From Ruegeria haliotis (lineage in GTDB: Bacteria > Pseudomonadota > Alphaproteobacteria > Rhodobacterales > Rhodobacteraceae), in contig NZ_JABXWT010000002.1 of the NCBI RefSeq assembly GCF_013377785.1, positions 1-64,000 on the forward strand: a stretch of DNA of 64,000 nucleotides, written 5' to 3'. A program made the position numbers and the translations under genes. A model generated the notes under the pieces. The model did no database searches and had not been told where the DNA came from. It saw nothing but the letters and a program-made list of their open reading frames with translations. Below, piece after piece: positions 16,566 to 25,178 of the stretch. The stretch's first letter is position 1. Each line of letters begins with the position of its first letter.

Positions 16566-19358
16566 ATGGCTAAGAAAATGCTTATCGATGCCACCCACGC
16601 TGAGGAAACTCGCGTCGTGGTGGTCGACGGAAACAGGGTCGAGGAGTTCGATTTTGAATCCGAAAACAAACGCCAGCTTGCTGGCAACATCTATCTTGCA
16701 AAAGTAACCCGGGTCGAACCGTCGCTGCAGGCGGCCTTTGTCGATTACGGCGGCAACCGACATGGGTTTCTGGCGTTTTCCGAGATTCATCCGGATTATT
16801 ATCAAATCCCCGTCGCCGACCGTGAGGCGTTGATGGAGGAAGAACGCGCCTATGCCGAAGCGATGAGGGCGCGGGATGAGGTAGAAGAAACCAAGCCTAA
16901 GAAACGTCGGTCACGGTCGCGGACCAAAGCTGCGGATGTAAAATCCGACGATGCTGTGGATTCGATTGAGGTGTCTTCCGAGCCAACAGGCATGGAGACG
17001 ATCGATCTTGAAGATGGAAGCGACGCGGAAGACGTGGCCGTGCCTGAAGGCACATCTCCGGTAGATTTGGTAGCGGATACGCCGGTTGAAGAGCCAGCTG
17101 AGGAAAGTGATGCCGCCGCGCCTGCAGAAGACACACAGGTAGAAGGCGCAGAAGCTGTTGCCGAAGCGCCTGCTGCTACTGAAGACACCCCGGAAGGGAA
17201 TAAATCCGACTCGGCCCAACGAGAAGCCACAGATGGCGAGGCGGAAGCAGTCGAAGCGCAAGCTGAAGATGCGGAGACCGAGCAGCCTGAAACCGAAGTC
17301 GGCAAAGCTGATGAAGGCGAAGGCGACGAGGCACGCTCGGACGCGTCGGCCAAGGACGACACGATTGAATCAGTCGCCGATGAGGATGACAGCGAGGATA
17401 TCCGTCCGCCGCGCAAGCCGCGCCCGCGTCGCTACAAGATTCAGGAAGTCATCAAGGTGCGTCAGGTTCTGCTGGTGCAGGTTGTCAAGGAAGAGCGTGG
17501 CAACAAAGGCGCTGCACTGACCACTTACCTGTCGCTGGCTGGTCGGTACTGTGTTCTGATGCCGAACACCGCGCGTGGCGGTGGAATCAGCCGCAAGATC
17601 ACCAACGCACCTGACCGCAAGAAGCTTAAGGAAATCGCCTCGGAAATAGACGTGCCAACCGGCGCTGGTTTGATCATTCGTACCGCGGGGGCAAAACGCA
17701 CTAAATCCGAGATCAAACGTGACTATGAATATCTGCAGCGCCTTTGGGAGCAGATCCGCGAACTGACTCTGAAATCCATTGCGCCTGCGAAAATCTATGA
17801 AGAAGGCGACCTGATCAAACGGTCGATCCGCGATCTGTATAACCGCGAGATCGACGAAGTTCTGGTCGAAGGCGAAGGCGGATATCGCATCGCCAAAGAC
17901 TTCATGAAAATGATCATGCCGTCCCATGCCAAAAACGTGAAACGGTACGAGGACGCGCTGCCGCTGTTCGCGCGCTATCAGGTGGAAAGCTATCTGGGGG
18001 GCATGTTTAACCCCACTGTGCAGCTGAAATCAGGTGGCTATATCGTGATCGGTGTAACCGAAGCGCTGGTTGCGATCGATGTGAACTCGGGCCGGGCGAC
18101 CAAGGAAGGCTCGATCGAGGAAACCGCGCTCAAGACCAACCTTGAGGCTGCGGAAGAAGTGGCACGACAGCTGCGTCTGCGCGATCTTGCGGGTCTGATC
18201 GTGATTGATTTCATCGACATGGATGAGCGCAAGAATAACCTGGCTGTCGAAAAGCGTATGAAAGATCGGTTGAAAACCGACCGTGCACGTATTCAGGTGG
18301 GTCGCATCTCAGGCTTTGGTCTGATGGAGATGAGCCGTCAACGCCTGCGCCCAGGTATGCTGGAGGCAACAACGCAGCCATGTCCGGCCTGCCATGGCAC
18401 AGGTCTGATCCGGTCGGATGACAACATGGCGTTGACCATCCTGCGTCAGATCGAAGAAGAAGGCACCCGACGTCGTTCGCGCGAGGTATTGGTCCGCTGC
18501 CCGGTCAGCATTGCCAACTTCCTGATGAACCAAAAGCGCGAACATATCGCTCAGATCGAGGCGCGCTATGGATTGTCGGTGCGCATTGAAGGTGATGTGC
18601 ATCTGGTCAGCCCTGATTTCTCGATGGAGAAATTCAAGACCGCCAGCCGGATTGTACCCGAGGCGACCGCGCCGGTTGTGTCGGTGGATGCGTCGCTGAT
18701 GGATCTGGTCGATGCCACCGATGAGGAAGAGACCGAGGAAGAAACTGCCGAAACAGTTGAAACCGTAGAGGCCGATGAGGAGACCAGACCCAAGCGCAAG
18801 CGCCGTCGGCGTCGTCGGAAAAAGAATGGTGGATCTGCTGAAACATCAGAAGCGTCAGTAGAGGAAGGTGAAGTGCCGTCCGAGGATGATGTCGTTGCAG
18901 CCGCAGAACCATCGGAAGAAGTTGCATCGGATGCTGCCAGCGAAGAATCAGGTGAGGCAGAGAAACCTGCCAAACCCCGTAAGCGCCGCGCGCCGCGCCG
19001 GAAAAAGAAAGACGCTGAGCCGATTGCTGGCGAATCTGAGGCGGTTGCAGAAGAGCCTGCCGCCCAGGAATCAGAGCCTGAACAAGTTGCTGTGGCAGAG
19101 GAGCTATCTGAGCCTGCGCAACCTGAAGAAACTACTCAGCCCAAGCAGTTGGATCAGCAAGCAGAAGAAGCGCCAACGGAGACGGTTGAGGTCGCGCCCG
19201 TGCCGCTTGAGGTTCAAGAGGTTGCTGAGGTTGCAAGCGAAGAAACGGTGGAAGAAGCACCTGCAGAGCCGGAGCTGGAGACTGTCGCACAAGAGCCGGA
19301 ACAGCCCAGCGAGCCACCCAAGCCAAAGCGGCGTGGATGGTGGTCTTTGGGCCAATAG
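16566..19358 (+). CDS. rne: Ribonuclease E
   Basis: This 930-residue endoribonuclease starts mRNA decay and processes stable RNAs. The S1 domain starts at about residue 40 and is split by an acidic insertion from about 95 to 280, rich in Glu, Asp and Ala. S1 resumes at RRYKIQEVIKVRQVLLVQVV. The catalytic DNase I-like part holds the Mg-binding Asp residues in VAIDVNSGRAT and LIVIDFIDM. The Zn-link is in PCPACHGTG. The C-terminal part alternates acidic stretches with arginine-rich patches (RPKRKRRRRRRKK), a likely RNA or degradosome scaffold, and ends GWWSLGQ. Confidence 0.96.
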   Translation: MAKKMLIDATHAEETRVVVVDGNRVEEFDFESENKRQLAGNIYLAKVTRVEPSLQAAFVDYGGNRHGFLAFSEIHPDYYQIPVADREALMEEERAYAEAMRARDEVEETKPKKRRSRSRTKAADVKSDDAVDSIEVSSEPTGMETIDLEDGSDAEDVAVPEGTSPVDLVADTPVEEPAEESDAAAPAEDTQVEGAEAVAEAPAATEDTPEGNKSDSAQREATDGEAEAVEAQAEDAETEQPETEVGKADEGEGDEARSDASAKDDTIESVADEDDSEDIRPPRKPRPRRYKIQEVIKVRQVLLVQVVKEERGNKGAALTTYLSLAGRYCVLMPNTARGGGISRKITNAPDRKKLKEIASEIDVPTGAGLIIRTAGAKRTKSEIKRDYEYLQRLWEQIRELTLKSIAPAKIYEEGDLIKRSIRDLYNREIDEVLVEGEGGYRIAKDFMKMIMPSHAKNVKRYEDALPLFARYQVESYLGGMFNPTVQLKSGGYIVIGVTEALVAIDVNSGRATKEGSIEETALKTNLEAAEEVARQLRLRDLAGLIVIDFIDMDERKNNLAVEKRMKDRLKTDRARIQVGRISGFGLMEMSRQRLRPGMLEATTQPCPACHGTGLIRSDDNMALTILRQIEEEGTRRRSREVLVRCPVSIANFLMNQKREHIAQIEARYGLSVRIEGDVHLVSPDFSMEKFKTASRIVPEATAPVVSVDASLMDLVDATDEEETEEETAETVETVEADEETRPKRKRRRRRRKKNGGSAETSEASVEEGEVPSEDDVVAAAEPSEEVASDAASEESGEAEKPAKPRKRRAPRRKKKDAEPIAGESEAVAEEPAAQESEPEQVAVAEELSEPAQPEETTQPKQLDQQAEEAPTETVEVAPVPLEVQEVAEVASEETVEEAPAEPELETVAQEPEQPSEPPKPKRRGWWSLGQ

Positions 19359-19374
19359 GCACAGCAGAATACGA

Positions 19375-19403
19375 AAAGGCGGGCCCGCTGCCCGCCTTTT
19401 TCA
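19375..19403 (+). terminator. Rho-independent terminator after rne
   Basis: AAAAGGCGGGC pairs with GCCCGCCTTTTT across a five-base loop. On the minus strand the same hairpin could also end the tusA transcript. Confidence 0.88.
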
Positions 19404-19425
19404 TTTCTGACACCGGAAATTTTTG

Positions 19426-19659
19426 TCAATCCGATTTCTGAATGAGGTAAATTTGATGTCCCTCAGCATCTTCCTGAGACAACAGGTGATGGCCGCTTTC
19501 GGCACAGAAATGCGGCACATCAATGATGGCGGCGGGGTCATCCGCCAATACACGCAGCACAGCGCCGGCTGGCATCGATTTCAGGCGTTTTCGCGCCTTC
19601 AGGACGGGTAAGGGACACAGGAGGCCCAGCGCGTCCAGGGTTTCGGACTGATTTGACAT
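19426..19659 (-). CDS. TusA-family sulfurtransferase
   Basis: This 77-residue protein has the sulfur-carrying Cys at residue 15 within LGLLCPLPVLKARKRL, the CPxP signature of TusA/YedF proteins. They relay persulfide sulfur, for example to tRNA thiolation or cofactor synthesis. It is transcribed away from ccdA, with 105 bases between the start codons. mnmA, a possible sulfur acceptor, is also in this window at 49939. Confidence 0.88.
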   Translation of the reverse strand: MSNQSETLDALGLLCPLPVLKARKRLKSMPAGAVLRVLADDPAAIIDVPHFCAESGHHLLSQEDAEGHQIYLIQKSD

Positions 19660-19764
19660 GATGTTCAGATATTTCCACTTTGACATGCTGTCCAGCGCGC
19701 AAGCACGAGGATGTGACCGAATGGCCCCGTGACGGCGGCGTGTTGATACCATATGTGCTGATCC

Positions 19765-20517
19765 ATGTTCGGAATAGAAATCATCGACGCGGGCCTGCTG
19801 CCTGCCATGTTCATCGCCCTGATTGGTGGGCTTATCAGCTTTTTGTCGCCCTGCGTGCTGCCCATCGTGCCGCCTTATCTGGCCTATATGAGCGGTGTGA
19901 CGATCAACGAGATGCAGGACGAAGCAAAAGCGCGGCGTAAGGCAACACTGTCGGCTTTGTTTTTTGTAATGGGTCTGTCGACTGTGTTCTTGTTGTTGGG
20001 GTTCACTGCCTCGGCCTTTGGTGTGTTTGTTCTTCAGAATCAAGTGCTGTTCGCCAAACTCTCGGGCGCTGTTGTCATCATCTTTGGCCTGCATTTTCTG
20101 AACGTATTCCGCATTCCACTTCTGGATCGCGAGGCACGGGTTGAAACCGGCGATTCCGGCGGATCGGTCTTTGGTGCGTATATTCTGGGCTTGGCTTTTG
20201 CCTTTGGCTGGACGCCGTGTATCGGTCCCCAGCTCGGGGCGATTTTGTCGTTAGCCGCGTCCGAGGCGTCCGTGGCGCGCGGCACCTTATTGCTGGGTGT
20301 CTATGCCGCGGGTCTAGGCATCCCGTTCCTGCTGGCAGCGATGTTCCTGAACCGGTCGATGACGGTTATGAACCGGATCAAGCCCTATATGGGAACCATC
20401 GAAAAGGTTATGGGCGGACTGTTGCTGTTCGTAGGTATCATGCTGATCACCGGGCTGTTTACCGAATTCAGCTGGTGGCTGTTGGAAACCTTTCCGGGAC
20501 TCGCGCTGCTGGGCTGA
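19765..20517 (+). CDS. ccdA: Cytochrome c biogenesis protein CcdA
   Basis: CcdA passes electrons from cytoplasmic thioredoxin across the inner membrane to periplasmic thiol proteins needed for cytochrome c maturation. The 250-residue protein has six membrane segments. The redox cysteines lie in SFLSPCVLPIVPPY and GWTPCIGPQLGAI, the hallmark pair. It complements the ccm genes at 3.5-7.8 kb. Confidence 0.94.
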   Translation: MFGIEIIDAGLLPAMFIALIGGLISFLSPCVLPIVPPYLAYMSGVTINEMQDEAKARRKATLSALFFVMGLSTVFLLLGFTASAFGVFVLQNQVLFAKLSGAVVIIFGLHFLNVFRIPLLDREARVETGDSGGSVFGAYILGLAFAFGWTPCIGPQLGAILSLAASEASVARGTLLLGVYAAGLGIPFLLAAMFLNRSMTVMNRIKPYMGTIEKVMGGLLLFVGIMLITGLFTEFSWWLLETFPGLALLG

Positions 20518-20580
20518 TCTGCTGAATCATCTTACCTTGGCCGCAATGCTGGGTTAACCTGCGCGGCAGAAGGTAAGGCA

Positions 20581-21795
20581 ATGAGCAGTCAGATAAATCA
20601 GCCTCGGGTGCGCAGACGCCGGGTGTTCTACATTCCCGGTTACGACCCGTTTCCGCCGCGGCGTTATCGCGAGCTGTATCGCAGCGAGGCACGCGCACAG
20701 GCAGAGATTTCAGGATACGATATTTCAGTCTCTGCCCGATCTGGCGAGGGGCCATTTGGGTGGCATGTGATCTCTCATCAAAACGGCGTGGATATCCAAA
20801 CCGAGGTCGAGGTTCTGGTTTGGTCCGACATTGTACGTGACAGCATGTCGGGTTCGATCCCTGCGACCTATCTGCAACTTGCGCGAACGGCGTGGACATA
20901 TGTTTCCACCGGAACGCTGCGGCGGTTGATGCGTCTGCGCAAAGGGCCAGTTATTGCCGCGCTCTATCCCGTGGGGATGCTGTTGTTGCAACTTGTTGTT
21001 GCACTGGCTGTGGCATCGGGTGTCGTAGCGCTGCTGTGGTCGTTTGCGGCGTGGTGGGGACTGGTCCCTGCGATTGCCGTAGCCTACGTTCTGCCGCGCT
21101 GGTTTCGCAAAATCGACAACCGCCTGTTTGCGTATTACCTGATGCATGATTACGCCTATTCCGCGCAGTCGAAGGGCGAAACCTCGGCCGAGCTACAAGA
21201 GCGGCTGGACAGCTTTCAAGAGCTGATTGGGCAAGCTCTGGAGACAGATGTAGATGAGGTTCTGGTCGTGGGCCACAGCTCGGGCGCGCATCTTGGGGTT
21301 TCGGTTCTGGCGGAATTGATCCGCACCCAAGCGGGCGTGGGCCGACGGCCGGTGCTATCCTTTTTGACATTGGGGCAGGTGGTTCCAATGGTCTCATTCC
21401 TGCCCAAAGCCTGTCAACTGCGCACAGATCTTCAGTTTCTATCAATTCAACACGATCTGAACTGGGTGGATGTATCCGCACCGGGGGATGGTTGTGCGTT
21501 TGCCCTGTGCGATCCGGTTGCTGTAAGTGGCGTTGCCGGACCGGACAAACGGTTGCCGTTGGTCCTGTCCGCGGCGTTCACCCAAACCCTTTCGCCAAAG
21601 CGTTGGCAAGAGTTGCGCTGGCAATTCTTCAGGCTGCACTTTCAGTACCTTTGCGCCTTCGATCAGCCAGGGCACTATGACTACTTCCGCATCACTGCAG
21701 GTCCCCAGACTCTGGGCCAACGGTTTCAGGACAGCGCGCCATCCAGAACGCGTATCGAGGAGGCGGTGTCCAAATACACCTCGGTCCGTGCATGA
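20581..21795 (+). CDS. Membrane-associated alpha/beta-hydrolase-like protein of unknown role
   Basis: The 404-residue protein starts with a polar region containing RRVFYIPGYDPFPPRRYREL. Two hydrophobic segments follow (about residues 126-170). A soluble C-terminal part then carries a nucleophile-elbow motif GHSSGAHLG, with candidate Ser 233. A later Asp-containing loop and the final GHYDYFR may supply the other triad residues. It overlaps the P450 gene by four bases, so the two are probably made together. The substrate is unknown; a lipid or ester hydrolase is only a guess. Confidence 0.65.
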   Translation: MSSQINQPRVRRRRVFYIPGYDPFPPRRYRELYRSEARAQAEISGYDISVSARSGEGPFGWHVISHQNGVDIQTEVEVLVWSDIVRDSMSGSIPATYLQLARTAWTYVSTGTLRRLMRLRKGPVIAALYPVGMLLLQLVVALAVASGVVALLWSFAAWWGLVPAIAVAYVLPRWFRKIDNRLFAYYLMHDYAYSAQSKGETSAELQERLDSFQELIGQALETDVDEVLVVGHSSGAHLGVSVLAELIRTQAGVGRRPVLSFLTLGQVVPMVSFLPKACQLRTDLQFLSIQHDLNWVDVSAPGDGCAFALCDPVAVSGVAGPDKRLPLVLSAAFTQTLSPKRWQELRWQFFRLHFQYLCAFDQPGHYDYFRITAGPQTLGQRFQDSAPSRTRIEEAVSKYTSVRA

Positions 21796-23141
21796 ACCCG
21801 CCCAAACCGCAACCACGCCCAGACAAGGTATCGCTGTGGCGGTATCTGAGGTTGTTCCGTCAAGACTTACTGTCCGCACAACCCCAACGCCTGTATCGCG
21901 CCTGGATGGCCGAGTTCCGCACGCCGTTCTTTCAATCTTACATGATCAACCAACCGGACTTGATCAATACGGTTTTAAAGAAGCGCCCGGACGACTTCCC
22001 GAAATCCGGTCGGATCAGCGAAGGGTTGCGTCCTTTGTTGGGTGACTCGGTGTTTCTGACCAATGGTGAGGCGTGGAAACGCCAACGCCGGATTATCGAT
22101 CCTGCGTTTGAAGGAGGGCGGCTCAAGGATACCTTTCCGGCCATGCTTGCGGCAGCTCAGACCTGCGTAGACCGTTTGCGTCAACGCGTCGGCACCGAAG
22201 TTGAATGCGAGGAAGTGACCAGTCACGCGGCGGCAGATGTCATATTTCGCACCCTGTTTTCGGTCCCGATCGAGCATGAGATCGCCGCACAGGTGTTCGA
22301 GAAGTTCCGTGCCTACCAAAGAGGGCAGCCGCTATTGAACCTTGCGGCCTTTGTACCGTTGCCCCGTTGGGTGCCGCGGTTTCATTCCCGTAAGACCCGC
22401 CGAAACGCCGCAGATATTCGGAACCTGATCAGCAAGCTGACGGCTGATCGAGCCTTTGCAATCGCTCAGGGCCACGCGCCGGACGATCTGGCGACCAAGA
22501 TCATGACCACGCCTGATCCAGAGACCGGCCGCTGTTTCGAAACGCACGAAATGGTCGATCAAGTTGCGATCTTCTTTCTGGCCGGGCACGAAACCAGCGC
22601 TTCGGCTCTGGCTTGGGCGCTCTACCTGATGGCTCTTTACCCAGACTGGCAAGACAAGGTGGCAGAAGAGGCGCAGGCTTTGGACGAACCCTCATTCGCA
22701 GCCATGTCCAGACTAAGGATCAGCCGTGACGTGTTTCGCGAAGCGCTGCGTCTCTATCCGCCGGTTCCGATGATGGTACGCGAGGCCAGTTGTCCCGAAC
22801 GGTTTCGCAACCGCGATGTGCCGAAAGGATCGCAAATTGTCATCAGCCCATGGCACCTGCATCGACAGGAACGCCTGTGGGAGAATCCGGATGCGTTTGA
22901 TCCGACCCGATGGGGCACAGAAAATGGCAAGACCTGTCAGCGTGAGGCGTATATCCCGTTTTCCACCGGACCTCGGGTCTGCACCGGTGCCGGGTTTGCG
23001 ATGGTAGAAGGGCCGCTGATCTTGTCGATGCTGCTGCGCCATTTCAAATTCGAAACAATCAGCGATAAAACGCCTGTTCCGGTCGCTCATCTGACGGTTC
23101 GGTCCAAAGAGGGCATATGGTTGCGATTGGTTGAGCGCTAA
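21792..23141 (+). CDS. Cytochrome P450
   Basis: The 449-residue P450 monooxygenase has the I-helix oxygen-binding motif AGHETSASALAW, the K-helix ExxR in EALRLYPPVPMM, and the heme loop FSTGPRVCTG with Cys 397 as heme ligand. No membrane anchor is obvious, as in bacterial class I enzymes. No ferredoxin or reductase gene lies next to it. The ATGA overlap with the upstream hydrolase-like gene suggests a shared pathway. The substrate cannot be read from sequence; fatty-acid hydroxylation is one possibility. Confidence 0.93.
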   Translation: MNPPKPQPRPDKVSLWRYLRLFRQDLLSAQPQRLYRAWMAEFRTPFFQSYMINQPDLINTVLKKRPDDFPKSGRISEGLRPLLGDSVFLTNGEAWKRQRRIIDPAFEGGRLKDTFPAMLAAAQTCVDRLRQRVGTEVECEEVTSHAAADVIFRTLFSVPIEHEIAAQVFEKFRAYQRGQPLLNLAAFVPLPRWVPRFHSRKTRRNAADIRNLISKLTADRAFAIAQGHAPDDLATKIMTTPDPETGRCFETHEMVDQVAIFFLAGHETSASALAWALYLMALYPDWQDKVAEEAQALDEPSFAAMSRLRISRDVFREALRLYPPVPMMVREASCPERFRNRDVPKGSQIVISPWHLHRQERLWENPDAFDPTRWGTENGKTCQREAYIPFSTGPRVCTGAGFAMVEGPLILSMLLRHFKFETISDKTPVPVAHLTVRSKEGIWLRLVER

Positions 23142-23214
23142 CAATCTACCATCACTCTGCGCCGTGCTGTATGCGAGTGAGGAAATCGGAATCAGTATTG
23201 AACGGGAAAGCATT

Positions 23215-24096
23215 ATGTCCAAAGCAGAACAGCGCGCGCAGATGTCCAACGGCGCAGGCTTTATCGCAGCACTGGATCAAAGCGGCGGATCAACCCCCAA
23301 GGCGCTGGCGCTATACGGTGTAGAAGCGTCCGATTACAGTTCGGACGCTGAGATGTTCGGCGAAATTCAGAAGATGCGCGCGCGGATCATTCTGGCGGAT
23401 GGTTTCACCAAGGACAAAGTGATCGGTGCAATCCTGTTCGAGCGGACGCTGGCTGAAGAGATCCAAGGTCGCAAGGTTGCTGACTATCTGTGGTCGGTCA
23501 AAGGTATCGTGCCGTTCCTTAAGATCGACAAAGGTCTGGAAGAGCAGGTCGACGGTGTTCAGATGATGAAGCCGATCCCGGGTCTGGCCGAAACTCTGGC
23601 CAACGCTGACGGTGTGTTTGGCACCAAGGAACGCTCGGTCATTCACGAAGCCAATGCGGATGGTATCGCCGCTGTTGTGGCGCAACAATTCGACGTTGCC
23701 CGTGAGGTTATTGGCGCAGGTATGGTTCCGATTATCGAACCTGAAGTGAATATTCATTCCGGAGCCAAGGCCGAGGCCGAGGATATCCTCAGGGTCGAAA
23801 TCCTGAAGAATCTCGATCAACTGGGCGAGGGGCAGGATGTGATGTTGAAGCTGACCATACCCAACGCACCTAATCTTTATGACGCACTGGCCGATCATCC
23901 ACGTGTAATCCGTGTTGTGGCGCTATCGGGTGGCTATTCCACTGAACAGGCCTGCGATTTACTTGGACAGAACGGCAAGATGATTGCGTCTTTCTCGCGG
24001 GCGCTCACCGAAGGTCTGTCGAAGCAGCAGTCCGATGGTGATTTTAATGCGGCTCTTGGCGGTAATATCGACAAGATTTTCCGCGCGTCAGTCTGA
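23215..24096 (+). CDS. Fructose-bisphosphate aldolase, class I
   Basis: This 293-residue class I (Schiff-base) aldolase cleaves fructose 1,6-bisphosphate. The family start is NGAGFIAALDQSGGSTPKAL, with VPFLKIDKGLE and VPIIEPEVNIHS further on, and a catalytic Lys in DVMLKLTIPN. The conserved protein starts at 23215 after CGGGAAAG; the frame extends to 23131 without support. A terminator follows directly. Confidence 0.93.
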   Translation: MSKAEQRAQMSNGAGFIAALDQSGGSTPKALALYGVEASDYSSDAEMFGEIQKMRARIILADGFTKDKVIGAILFERTLAEEIQGRKVADYLWSVKGIVPFLKIDKGLEEQVDGVQMMKPIPGLAETLANADGVFGTKERSVIHEANADGIAAVVAQQFDVAREVIGAGMVPIIEPEVNIHSGAKAEAEDILRVEILKNLDQLGEGQDVMLKLTIPNAPNLYDALADHPRVIRVVALSGGYSTEQACDLLGQNGKMIASFSRALTEGLSKQQSDGDFNAALGGNIDKIFRASV

Positions 24097-24101
24097 TCTG
24101 G

Positions 24102-24127
24102 GGCGCCCGGCAGGGCGCCTTTTTATT
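24102..24127 (+). terminator. Rho-independent terminator after the aldolase gene
   Basis: GGCGCCC (24102-24108) pairs with GGGCGCC (24113-24119), loop of four, followed by TTTTTATT. It runs into the 3' end of the convergent tag gene. Confidence 0.88.
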
Positions 24128-24725
24128 CCGGTTTGATGAATTCGCGGCGCATCAGCGCCGCTTTTTCACGCATAACGCATCCTTTGGCGTGGTCATTGAC
24201 CAGGCCCATGGCCTGCATGAAGGCAAAGACTGTCGTTGGACCGACAAATTTCCAGCCGCGTTTCTTGAGATCCTTGGACATCGCGATCGATTCCGGAGAG
24301 GTCGAAGCTGTTTGCGGTTCCGGCGGTGTTTCAGCCTCATACCGCCAGACATACGCGGCCAGAGAGCCCTCGGCGGCAATCAACTCCTGCGCGCGGCGGG
24401 CGTTATTGATAACGGCTTCGATTTTCCCACGATGCCGGATGATGCCCTTGTCTTGCAGCAGGCGCTCAACGTCGACTTCAGAAAACTTCGCCACTCTATT
24501 GATATCAAAGTCATAAAACGCTCTGCGAAAGTTCTCGCGCTTGTTCAGGATCGTCCGCCAACTTAGACCGGATTGAAAGCTCTCCAGACACAGTTTTTCG
24601 AACAGCTGCAGATCATCTGACACCGGATAACCCCATTCTGCGTCGTGATAGTCGAAGAATTCAGGCGCGGCCTGACACCATGCGCAGCGGGGTTGACCGT
24701 CAGGTCCAGAAATCAAGTCGCTCAT
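24123..24725 (-). CDS. tag: DNA-3-methyladenine glycosylase I
   Basis: This 200-residue base-excision enzyme removes 3-methyladenine from alkylated DNA. Family features are RCAWCQAAPEFFDYHDAEWG at the start, with zinc-binding cysteines, LSWRTILNKRENFRRAF, and the C-terminal FMQAMGLVNDH followed by the last zinc Cys in AKGCV. The gene converges on the aldolase gene and is probably transcribed alone. Confidence 0.95.
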   Translation of the reverse strand: MSDLISGPDGQPRCAWCQAAPEFFDYHDAEWGYPVSDDLQLFEKLCLESFQSGLSWRTILNKRENFRRAFYDFDINRVAKFSEVDVERLLQDKGIIRHRGKIEAVINNARRAQELIAAEGSLAAYVWRYEAETPPEPQTASTSPESIAMSKDLKKRGWKFVGPTTVFAFMQAMGLVNDHAKGCVMREKAALMRREFIKPE

Positions 24726-24783
24726 AAATGTACCTTCTTTGTTCCATCAAGGTTAAACGCTGATTTGCTAAGGATGCAAGAGG

Positions 24784-25005
24784 TTATGCCTTGTCGCGAT
24801 ACCAGTTTAAAATGAAAACCCGTATGGCCGAGGCCAGTCCAGTTTCTGGATCTCGGTCAACGTCAATTTCAGCGGCTAAAACATTGATTGGCATGTCTTT
24901 TGATTTCGCAATTTCACGAAACGTCTGCCAAAACTCATCCTCCAGCGACACCGATGTTCGGTGTCCTTTGAGGGTGAGAGATCGTTTGATGGGACGGCCG
25001 CTCAT
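24784..25005 (-). CDS. Ribbon-helix-helix domain protein
   Basis: This 73-residue protein begins with GRPIKRSLTLKGHRTSVSLE, resembling the Arc/MetJ-like ribbon-helix-helix family of alphaproteobacteria (RHH_4), and continues with a helical FWQTFREIAKSKDMPINVLAAEID. It is the last gene of an overlapping fumC-DUF4169-RHH operon. It may bind DNA; its target is unknown. No partner toxin is seen. Confidence 0.8.
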   Translation of the reverse strand: MSGRPIKRSLTLKGHRTSVSLEDEFWQTFREIAKSKDMPINVLAAEIDVDRDPETGLASAIRVFILNWYRDKA

Positions 25006-25178
25006 TCGTCCAGCTCGTGGCTGTCTAAATCTCGCTGCTGCTTGTCTTGCCGCAACTTCGAGACTTCTTTTTCCGCTTTTGTTCGACCGAATTTGATGGC
25101 GTTCTGGTCGGCGCGGACCTTTTCGTTGGCCCGCGCCTTTTCCTTTCGAAACCGGTTCAGATTGACCGGTTTGCCCAT
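25002..25178 (-). CDS. DUF4169 family small basic protein
   Basis: A 58-residue highly charged protein, [20 protein letters not shown] at the start and ending DLDSHELDE. The [12 protein letters not shown] opening is typical of DUF4169. Its start overlaps the fumC stop (ATGA), and its own stop overlaps the start of the RHH gene. It is probably a coiled helix; the function is unknown. Confidence 0.82.
   Translation of the reverse strand: MGKPVNLNRFRKEKARANEKVRADQNAIKFGRTKAEKEVSKLRQDKQQRDLDSHELDE

Noticed and set aside
16123..16707. Plus-strand open frame of 194 codons upstream of and overlapping rne
   Set aside because: Composition is arginine- and proline-rich without domain likeness, it overlaps the rne start in another frame, and has no ribosome site.
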